From assembly GCA_000934385.1 (NCBI GenBank), contig KN880774.1, forward strand, positions 1 to 21,912: 21,912 bases of DNA, in the 5' to 3' direction. Source of the DNA: Cylindrobasidium torrendii FP15055 ss-10 (taxonomy: Eukaryota > Basidiomycota > Agaricomycetes > Agaricales > Physalacriaceae). Below, piece by piece: positions 1 through 7,122 of the stretch. Under the pieces are notes generated by a model that searched no databases, had not been told where the DNA came from, and worked only from the letters and a program-made list of their open reading frames with translations. The position numbers and the translations under genes are program-made. Every line of letters begins with the position of its first letter. The stretch's first letter is position 1.

Positions 1-50
1 ACCGTACCATGTACTGTACACCCCCCGCCAGAAGGGTAGGTACAGTACCT
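1..50. repeat. GTAC / C6 repeat module, left copy
   Basis: Several GTAC tetramers lead into a run of six C at 21-26. After about 12 bases comes a palindromic block of the form GGTACnGTACC. The same order is seen at 446-533, so this looks like a repeated module rather than random composition. It may be truncated by the window edge. Confidence 0.5.
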
Positions 51-445
51 ATCACATGATGCGTTCACGTGACCGTATCACGTGCGGGCTTCGGATCACG
101 GCGCGAGGCGGGCGGCGGGATGATCGGCGGGCACTCAACGACGTTCGGGGGAGTGGCATGGCTCTCGTGGGCCTCCCCAAGGGCTGCATCTTTGGTGGTG
201 CTAGTGACGGACTTTTGCAACAATTTTAAAGTCATTGGGCCATTGTGAGGCTGCTCCAAAAGGTGTCTAAATCCAAAGCCATTGTGGGGTCAAAACCTGC
301 TACTCTGGGGCCCATTAGCGTTGAATCGTGTCCTATTAGATCCTTGGTAGTTTAATATGCACGCAGACGCAAGAAAACCGGGAAAAAGCCCGAAAAACAG
401 GCAAAACGCGCCGTGTGGCGCAGGTCACATGTTTCAATCACGTGC

Positions 446-533
446 CGGTACAGTACGGTACAGTACGGTACGGTACACCCCCCCTGATTTGGGCATAGGT
501 ACGGTACCGGTACTGTACCCCCCGGGGAGCATA
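446..533. repeat. GTAC / C7 repeat module, right copy
   Basis: This module contains tandem GGTAC and GGTACAGTAC units, then a run of seven C, a spacer of about 13 bases, a palindromic GGTACnGTACC block, another GTAC unit and a second C run. The layout matches the module at 1-50 in the same orientation. I know of no function; it could be the end of a small transposable element or a simple-sequence expansion. Confidence 0.55.
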
Positions 534-607
534 GGTCCGCCACCCTAGCCAGTTTCAAGTGTGATAATTGATTGTGGGAGGCTGGGAGTTGTAAAAGGCA
601 AAACAAG

Positions 608-709
608 TGACAACCGTGAGATTCGAACTCACGCCCCGAAAGACTAGAGATAAGTGTACCGTTGAAAGGTTCCTAAATCTAGCGCCTTAGACCACTCGGC
701 CAGGTTGCC
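608..709 (-). tRNA. tRNA-Leu (UAG anticodon) with intron
   Basis: Read on the minus strand, it has a 7-bp acceptor stem (GGCAACC pairing with GGTTGTC, one G-U pair), an A discriminator base, a D-arm with a typical A box, a long type II variable arm expected of leucine tRNA, and a T-arm with GTTCGAATC. The anticodon stem is CTAGA/TCTAG and the loop reads TT-TAG-G, giving anticodon UAG. An intron of about 22 bases starts after the base 3' of the anticodon, the canonical position for eukaryotic tRNA introns. The next tRNA, at 945-1024, shares nearly all of the mature sequence outside the anticodon arm, so the two probably arose by duplication. Confidence 0.93.
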
Positions 710-944
710 ATGATGTATTATCAGGGTCATGCTGGTGTATATATTTGCACAAATTCGGCATCCTTCTGCACATTTTGGCCGTTTTCATGTGATAACGGCA
801 ACCGGGAACCCCCACTCACAAAAACAAGGTCAAGGTCGCGCAAGCGACAAACGTCCTCCAACGTTCAGCGAGTGCGGAATATGTAATCAGAGTTACCAGA
901 TATCGCTACTTAACTTCACTTGGAATTCAGTCGCAAAAGCAAAA

Positions 945-1024
945 TGACAACTGTGAGATTCGAACTCACGCCCCGAAAGACCAGATCCTGATTCTGGCGC
1001 CTTAGACCGCTCGGCCAAGTTGCC
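945..1024 (-). tRNA. tRNA-Leu (CAG anticodon)
   Basis: On the minus strand the acceptor stem is GGCAACT/AGTTGTC. The D-arm, long variable arm and T-arm are almost identical to those of the upstream leucine tRNA. The anticodon stem CCAGA/TCTGG encloses the loop ATCAGGA, giving anticodon CAG. There is no intron. The gene ends about 100 bases before the start of the S28 peptidase gene, which is transcribed the opposite way, so its Pol III transcription unit lies inside that gene's promoter region. Confidence 0.94.
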
Positions 1025-1126
1025 ATGACCAGTCACCGCCTTGCATATTCTGATCGACCGGTCTATCGGCCCGAATACTTCTTCCTCACGAGATGCATAT
1101 TAACACCTCTGACTCTTGCCATCATC

Positions 1127-3057
1127 ATGCGGTACTACGCTGTTGCGCTAGCCGCAGCGGTACTGCCCCAAACTCACGCATTTCTTGGACGCCTGCATGG
1201 ACCCCAAGGCGTCAACCAGTGGCGCTTAGAAGAGCAACAAGCGCGTTCAAAGCTAGTCGTACAGGACGCGTTCGACTTGGTGGAAACCGAATTCCCTGCG
1301 CAGTGGTTCGAACAGCCACTAGACCACTTTGACAAGAGTGTCCGAGATACGTTCCAGCAACGCTACTGGGTCAATACGCGACATTACGATCCCAGTGTAC
1401 CTGGCCCGGTATTCGTGTTGGACGGTGGGGAGACTAGTGGAGAGGTAATATACGCCCTCTTTCTCGCAAAGTGTCTGTCTAACTGAATCTAGGGCCGCTT
1501 ACCTTTCCTTGACACGGGCATTGTCGAAATACTGGCGCGCGCTACGGGTGGTGTGGGTGTGGTACTTGAGCACAGATATTATGGTATGTCGTGTGCCGCA
1601 CTTATCTGTTGCTCTATTAATGAATCGTCGTAGGAGAGTCCATTGCTGTCCAGAACTTGACAACCGACTCCTTGAGGTCTGTATAATCATGTTTCCCTCT
1701 CTACATTGCTCAGACTATCCTAGATTCCTCACCAACGAGCAATCCGCGGCAGACAGTGCAAACTTCATGGCTAATGTCAACTTCACCTCTGTCGGAATTA
1801 CGGAAGACTTGACCGCGCCTGGCACCCCTTGGATCTATTATGGTGGCTCGTACGCTGGCGCTCGTGCAGCTCACATGCGAGTTCTATACCCCGAGCTCAC
1901 CTATGGCGCTATTGCATCGAGTGCCGTCACACATGCCGCTATTCTCTTCTGGGAGTACTCCGACCTCATTCGCCAGGTCGCTGATCAAAAGTGCATCAAC
2001 CACATCATCAATACGGTCGACACAGTCGACCGCATCCTAGGCTACTCGCATGTCAAGGGTCCGTTCAAGAAGTTATTCGGTATCACGGACCTCGAGCACG
2101 ATGATGACTTTGCATCTCTTCTCGAGGTAGGCCTATGCGTCTTGGACCTGTAGAATGTTTCTCAGCCATATATAGAGCCCTATTGGATACTGGCAGGCAA
2201 AGTGCTGGGATCCAAAGTACGGAAGCACGGGCTTCGACGACTTTTGCGAAGCCTTGTCCAAGCCGCCTGTGGGTCATATCAGCGCTGCCGCCGACTTGCC
2301 CTTCGACCACGAATCGCGTATGGTCGGCGTGGCGGAGGACTTGAGGGTTGACTTTACTGTCCTCAACTACGCCAAATGGGTTAAAGAGGTTTGTAAGCAC
2401 TTGTGCTCTCTGTGACCTTTTCTCACTGTCCCGCAGAACGTCGTCGCATCATGCCCCGAGGACTCTACTCAAGAAGAATGCTTTGGCACGCACGACGCGT
2501 CCAAGTTCCAGACTTATAACCTCAGCCAAGAATGGCGTCTCTGGATGTTCCAGGTCTGCACGCAATGGGGGTATTTCATGACCCGACCCCCGTTCAACGA
2601 CTACCCCAGCATCGTTTCAAGACACATCACTCTCGACTACGAGAGCAAGATCTGTCGCCAGGCGTATCCGCCAGGAGAGCATTTCACTGTCCCGACGATG
2701 CCAAACATCAGTGCGGTGAACGCGTTGGGAGACTTTGACCTTGCAGCGGACAGGCTGGCGTTTATCGATGGGGGGATAGACCCATGGAGACCAGCGACAC
2801 CTCATTCCGACTATGCGTTGGATAGGGAGGATACTCTTCTCAGGCCATTCAAGACTATTCCCAGTAAGTTAACGTTCGGGATAGTCTTTCGCAGCGTAGC
2901 TGATGCTCTTGTAGACGGTGTACATCACTACGACGAGTGGGGCTACAAGAACCTTGCTGATGAGCCTGCTGAGATCAGGAAGGTCCATGGCGAGATGATT
3001 GCGTTCGTGATGGAGTGGCTGAAGGATTGGGTCCCGCCAAAGAAGACATCTACCTAA
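1127..3057 (+). CDS. S28-family serine carboxypeptidase (secreted)
   Basis: Predicted secreted prolyl-carboxypeptidase-like enzyme of 545 aa that would cleave peptides near proline. Seven exons: 1127-1444, 1493-1583, 1634-1676, 1724-2126, 2176-2388, 2437-2863 and 2915-3057. All six introns are GT-AG, 47-51 bases long, and phases agree. The N terminus (MRYYAVALAAAVLPQTHAF) is a good signal peptide. Family landmarks in order are WFEQPLDHFD, YWVN, VFVLDGGE, LEHRYYGES, LTTDSLRFLTNEQ and GGSYAGA with the nucleophile near Ser193. The acid is near Asp471 in GGIDPW and the base is in VHHYDEW near His502/503. An upstream in-frame ATG at 1025 touches the tRNA gene and would hide the signal peptide, so 1127 is preferred. 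The last intron is a multiple of three and open, so its retention would add 17 residues. The fold call is secure; substrate is inferred from the family. Confidence 0.9.
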
Positions 3058-3256
3058 GGTGTATGAACAATGCGATGCCTATAGCTGTTATGGCATAATA
3101 CAATGATGAGTCATTTGAACCTTTTTGTTGTCCTCGTGGATGCTTCCTTGCACAGCTTACCCAGAATGGTCGAGCACTTCTCTTTGTTCCCATGGGTCCT
3201 TGTCTGCTGGACCGGTGTGATCGACAGCTGGCCCATTGTTAATAGGCGATCGAATC

Positions 3257-3266
3257 TATATAAAAG
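3257..3266 (+). promoter_or_regulatory. TATA box of the SIM/zinc-knuckle gene
   Basis: TATATAAAAG lies 70 bases before the ATG at 3336, a fitting distance for a fungal core promoter. It supports transcription of the small gene that follows. Confidence 0.6.
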
Positions 3267-3335
3267 TGGTCAGTGATTCATCCATCCATACTCTTAATCG
3301 TGACCACCACAACCGACACAATTACCACCATCACA

Positions 3336-3888
3336 ATGCCGACAACATCCACCTCAATCAGGTCCGGCAAGTTCTTGTCGAACAAAGTCATTAAGACTGG
3401 CACCAAGGAGGACCCTTATGTTATTATTGACGACGAGCCGGAGAATGCGCCCATCGACGTTATAGAAATACTCAGCGACGATGATGTCGAAGAAACAATA
3501 CATCCCCACCACCACCAGCAGTGCAGTATCCCAGATTGGTTAGCAAAGTCCAACGACGAAGAGAGGTTAGATTCACTTGTTGAATAACATGGAATGTCTT
3601 CTCATCATCCGCGTTTTCAGAGTCCTCTGGGGGATATTTATCTCGGCGTTCCCGCTCAGCACACCCTCCCGCGGCGCACAAGTCGCACAGTTCCTCTCCC
3701 TTAAACATCTCATTATTGGATGTGGTGTATACAGAACGCAGGCGTTCTGCCGTGGGTGTGGTAATACCTTCAAGCTCGGGGAACCATATGGGTTAGAACA
3801 AATGCACAATCACGCCTTGGGGTGCAGGGAAGTGTTCGAGGTGTGGGCACAAAGGCGAGAGGCGTTAAGTATGGACGTGGAAGTATAG
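3336..3888 (+). CDS. Small acidic protein with two SIM-like motifs and a zinc-knuckle-like tail
   Basis: Predicted protein of 165 aa from two exons, 3336-3565 and 3621-3888, joined in phase over a 55-base GT-AG intron. The N-terminal part is Ser/Thr-rich. Two short hydrophobic-then-acidic stretches follow, YVIIDDE (about 28-34) and VIEILSDDD (about 42-50), both fitting the SUMO-interacting motif pattern. A His-rich patch comes next. The C-terminal third has CRGCGNTFKLGE with C120 and C123, then H139, H141 and C145, a possible Zn-binding CCHC arrangement resembling small lineage-specific mushroom proteins. Residues 98-117 might be a second intron (3682-3741, 60 bases, in frame), so the middle is uncertain. 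Another in-frame ATG at 3273 lies downstream of the TATA box, but 3336 has the better context. A role in SUMO-dependent binding is inference from motifs only. Confidence 0.62.
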
Positions 3889-4275
3889 GTCTACTATGCT
3901 GCCTTGAGGGACAATATGTACGCGTGTGGGTCCAATTCGGAGTTTGGGTGATATGTAGTAAATCAACTAGGGATACAGTAAAGGGGAAAAAGACAAGAAA
4001 TAAACACTATGTATTATGTAGAACAACAGTATGCTATGTTTGATACGCAACGCGAATCAAGGTCACTTGGAATTGAGAGCACCACCGACATCTTGAAGAG
4101 AGATGGCAATGGAGATGGGACGTTCGTGCAGAGGAGAAGGAGTGGTCATAGACGGCGTTGATATGTTGTCAAACGAAATGGCACTGTCTCGTTTCAACCA
4201 CGCCCGCCCGCGGTACAGAGGAAGAAGCGTATTAGCCTTACTACTCCCTCCAGCAACAAACGACCTGCGTGACCG
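3889..4275. other. Convergent intergenic region
   Basis: This is the shared 3' region of the SIM/zinc-knuckle gene (+) and the STE3-like receptor (-). AATAAA at 3999-4004 could serve the plus-strand gene. I searched both strands for a short frame ending in a CaaX box, as expected for a pheromone precursor beside a receptor, and found none with an aliphatic a1a2 pair. No other gene is supported. Confidence 0.55.
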
Positions 4276-5543
4276 TCATGTCAGCTTTTCATTCTCCTGT
4301 TTGAGAGAAACGGCAACGCACTTGATCGTATTCGAGCTTGTATTGAACGTGCACTTTGTCGATACCTTCTGCCAGACGCGCGAGCCAAGGACTTGCCCCA
4401 ACACCGTGCTATAGTTGTTGCGCGCTTGCTCCGTCAGCCCGAAGAGGGCGAAGAACAGAAAGGCGGCAAAGACTGGGGTCCAGCGGCTAAGCTCGAAAAG
4501 GATATGTACTGCTGGGGATGCCGTCCAGAGTGCCTTCGGGGTGATGCTTGGAGTCCAGTATCCCTCGTGCAGCCATGCCCAACCGCGCCATGGAAAGTGC
4601 TGTCCTTCTGCGTTGAGCATGAGGGAGAAGCATGCTATCGGTACGGTGATAAAAATGTCGATAGACGCGATGGCCATGAGTCGGAAGTAGTGGTTCGAAG
4701 ACATTCCGCTTGACTTGCGAAGAACATCATTGAAGCTCTTGCGTTGACGCTTAAAGTGACATATCGAGAGGACTAGGGTGCGGGTCAGCGGAAGGCAAGG
4801 ATGGCAGCGAAGTATGCACGCACCACAATAAGATGAAGAAATCAGACCGATGATAATGGGTGGGGCAAGATATAAGGCATAGAGCGGCCAGGAGCTATGT
4901 AACACGGCAACGCAACCGTAGTCTTCATTGATACCGTATCGCGCTCCAGAAAATACGACAGCTACATCTTGGTGAGAATGGCACGTCAGCGAGAGGAGCT
5001 TAATCACGCACTGAGCAAAGAGAATACCGCAGGGACAACGAAGCAAATGAACAAGTCAACTGCAGCGTCGCGACGAGGCTAATGGACGTGTTTAGTATTG
5101 TTCTGTCCGTATACGAATTGCTCACGTTTCCTACGAGCCTGCCCGTTTGAGCCTTTGAAGCGATGAAATATAGTCTCCGGTTGATGCACAATGAACACAG
5201 AGGTAGGGAAACGACGAGGCCGGTGATAAACCGAACCGCTTCTGCAAGTTAGCACAACTGAGTTATAGAGTATATAGTCAAATAACGCACAAATATCGCA
5301 CCAGCCAACACCAGACACAATGCTGTTATCATTCCAGACGATAGCGTTTATTCCGAATTGCAGACATCCAATGCCCACCCAAAACATCAGGGCACACGTC
5401 CCGATGTTGCCAGCTAACACTATTAGAGCACGAAAAAGGATCTGCTCTATCAACACACCTTGCATATGCCATGGTAAAGGAATGAAGGAGAGCACAAAGC
5501 CAATGAGCGAAAACACAGCGTAGAGAAGGGTCTCAGCAGACAT
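4276..5543 (-). CDS. STE3: STE3-type fungal pheromone receptor (GPCR)
   Basis: Class D seven-transmembrane receptor, expected in the plasma membrane to sense a farnesylated peptide pheromone and signal through a G protein. Minus-strand exons are 5543-5459, 5413-5291, 5238-5126, 5078-5012, 4967-4824 and 4772-4276, giving 342 aa. All five introns are 44-52 bases and the phases agree. Family signatures: helix 1 followed by PLPWHMQAGNIGTC, WVGIGCLQFGINAIVW, WCDISVRF, CINRRLYFIAS, DAAVDLFICFVVPAVFSLL, ARYGINEDYGC, YFRLMAIASIDIF, and a helix 7 region near WTPVFAAFLFFALFGL. The start matches the usual STE3 N terminus. Intron 2 ends in CAGAAG and only the second AG avoids an immediate stop. In intron 3 the GTGAGC donor is chosen over GTAGGA nine bases upstream; both keep phase. 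The cytoplasmic tail is short. No adjacent pheromone precursor is seen, so it may be a non-mating-type receptor paralogue. Confidence 0.9.
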
Positions 5544-5786
5544 GAATCAAAGAGCAATTAAAAAGGTCGTGATGTGGGAAGGAAGGAAAGAAGAAAGGAA
5601 TGACACGTCATGTGGGCTGGAAGTCATTATAAGTTAAGCGCACAAAGGAATCCGGATGGGGAGTTGGGCAAGAACAAACCATGGCATTCTCGATTTGGGT
5701 GTTGCTTTCTAGGTGACCGTTTTGGGATGAAGGGAGATGCACTGCCACTTATCGGCACGCGATCCGATTCAGAAGCGAATCAACAA

Positions 5787-5805
5787 TCACCAATAGTCAC
5801 CAATA
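5787..5805. repeat. Tandem direct repeat TCACCAATA x2
   Basis: Two perfect 9-base copies (5787-5795 and 5797-5805) are separated by one G and lie just before the inverted repeat at 5811. They could be a pair of factor-binding sites in the divergent promoter; CCAAT is present in each copy. Confidence 0.6.
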
Positions 5806-5810
5806 TAGTT

Positions 5811-5858
5811 GGGCATATTCAAGTCACCTACATAGCGCTAAGTGACTTGGATATGCCC
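5811..5858. repeat. Inverted repeat with 17-base arms
   Basis: The left arm at 5811-5827 (GGGCATATTCAAGTCAC) pairs with the right arm at 5842-5858 (GTGACTTGGATATGCCC) at 16 of 17 positions, with a 14-base spacer containing AGCGCT. It sits between divergently transcribed genes, so it could be a dyad operator-like site, a cruciform or a small transposon relic. It is not a bacterial-style terminator in this setting. Confidence 0.75.
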
Positions 5859-6308
5859 TCCGAGTTGTGTGAGTCCTTTCGCAACTGAAATGAGGTAAAC
5901 TCAAATTTAAAAGAGGATTGGTAAACTCATTTTCCCTGTCACATCCGAGTCCCATCGTCAGCGTCCACTGTCCGGATAGTATGCATGTAATAGGCAATTT
6001 ATCACGCTCCAAAGTCGATTTTATAGGAACGACGCGTGGCCGTGTTGGACTCATCTCAGGACATCATCTCTACGGGCTCATCGTCCGGCTTTGAGACGTA
6101 AAGTCATTGACTCAGGACTGCGATGCGTCATGGAAAGCCCGATGCTTGGTAAATTCCGTCAATAGCGTATCAACATATACTTCCTCATAAGGATTGCCTT
6201 TGTTTCATAGGAACACAACACTCGTGTAATTATATTTTGATTCGCAGAGTTCCAGTCAGCGCTCGACATGATTTTTATCTACAGCCAGAGTTAGCTCTTA
6301 CCACCACC

Positions 6309-6962
6309 ATGCCAACATCCACACCCAGAGCCAGCTGGAAAGCTGACCCGAATTTTCGTATCGACACGCCCCGCCTCTTCCTCAGCCATTACTCCCCCGA
6401 TAGCACCGAAGACCTCGAGTTTGTTGTTCGCACCTTGTCTTCGTCTGGTGGCAACCCTCTCCTCTTTCCAGGAAATGGCCACATCATTCCCGGTGCATCT
6501 GCCATCGAAGAAGTCGAGTTTCTCATGCGTCAGCGTAACGATGTCCAGGCAGCAAAATTCGGCTACCCAGGCTGGTTCTGCATCACTCTGAAGGAAACCG
6601 GCGAACGCATAGGCATTTGCTCTTTGACCATAGCTCGTCCGTGTCCTGAAGAGCTGTGGTGGCCAGCGCCGGATGTTGGCTTTACACTCCTCCCAGGATG
6701 GCGTGGGAAGGGATACGCGACAGAGGCGGCGAAAGCGGTGATGAAGTACGCGCTGGAAGAGCACAATGTACAAGAAGTGATTGGATTATGTGAACCGGAC
6801 AACGCAGCGAGCTGCAAGGCGTTGGCTAGGCTAGGTTTTGTGCAGTGGGGGAAAGGGAAGATACGAATGCTCAAAGACTTTGAAATGTTGGTGTGGGGTC
6901 CACCAGGGAGAACGTCACTCGAAGGATTCGTCGGGGATGACAAAGTAGAGATTACTGGATAA
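6309..6962 (+). CDS. GNAT-family N-acetyltransferase (RimJ/RimL-like)
   Basis: Intronless gene for a 217-aa protein of the Acetyltransf_3 type, which moves acetyl from acetyl-CoA to an amine. It opens with the usual strand FRIDTPRLFLSHYSP (about 16-30). The acyl-CoA-binding motif A is GFTLLPGWRGKGYATEAA (124-141), with the pyrophosphate-binding R-G-K-G-Y-A at 132-137. Motif B includes EPDNAASCKALARLGF (162-177), with Asn165 in the position commonly seen in this family. The chosen ATG lies in a good context (CACCACCATG); an upstream in-frame ATG at 6237 would add 24 residues with no domain content. The substrate cannot be told from sequence; small molecules and protein N termini are both possible. 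Its 3' end converges on the polymerase gamma gene 160 bases away. Confidence 0.88.
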   Translation: MPTSTPRASWKADPNFRIDTPRLFLSHYSPDSTEDLEFVVRTLSSSGGNPLLFPGNGHIIPGASAIEEVEFLMRQRNDVQAAKFGYPGWFCITLKETGERIGICSLTIARPCPEELWWPAPDVGFTLLPGWRGKGYATEAAKAVMKYALEEHNVQEVIGLCEPDNAASCKALARLGFVQWGKGKIRMLKDFEMLVWGPPGRTSLEGFVGDDKVEITG

Positions 6963-7106
6963 TGAAATAAGTATTTCAGAGGCGACCCAGATGACAGCAC
7001 ACATACTTCTGTCTTGACACAAGAGCTTCACATCAATGAAAAGAGGGTGAGCTAATTACAACATGCAAAGTAAAGTACGATAGCTAGGACGTTACATAGA
7101 TTAAGC

Positions 7107-7116
7107 AATAAATAAA
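7107..7116 (+). terminator. Overlapping AATAAA polyadenylation signals
   Basis: Two overlapping AATAAA hexamers (7107-7112 and 7111-7116) lie about 145 bases after the acetyltransferase stop and only 7 bases short of the polymerase gamma stop on the other strand. If used, the two convergent mRNAs would overlap at their 3' ends. Confidence 0.4.
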
Positions 7117-7122
7117 ACGACT

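Larger units (their letters stand above)
1..607. other. Gene-free region with GTAC/poly-C repeats
   Basis: I find no convincing gene here. Short open frames exist on both strands but have no recognisable domain and run through the repeats. The segment holds two GTAC-rich modules (1-50 and 446-533) and two copies of a paired hexamer arrangement, CACATG then CACGTG with the same 7-base gap (53-71 and 426-444). A third CACGTG lies at 79-84. The layout suggests a decayed non-autonomous element or a repeat-rich spacer, but no terminal inverted repeats or target-site duplication can be defined because the window starts inside it. Confidence 0.6.
5544..6308. other. Divergent promoter region between receptor and acetyltransferase
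   Basis: This 765-base region should hold the promoters of the receptor (-) and the GNAT gene (+). The open frames in it have no recognisable domain or CaaX end. The notable content is a tandem repeat of TCACCAATA at 5787-5805 followed by an inverted repeat at 5811-5858. Confidence 0.55.

Noticed and set aside
1025..1126. Upstream ATG at 1025 as start of the S28 peptidase
   Set aside because: It directly abuts the tRNA gene and would bury the clear signal peptide that begins at 1127.
3822..4043. Plus-strand frame ending ...TVCYV as a possible pheromone precursor
   Set aside because: The Cys is third from the end, so it is not a CaaX box, and the frame overlaps the zinc-knuckle exon in another frame.
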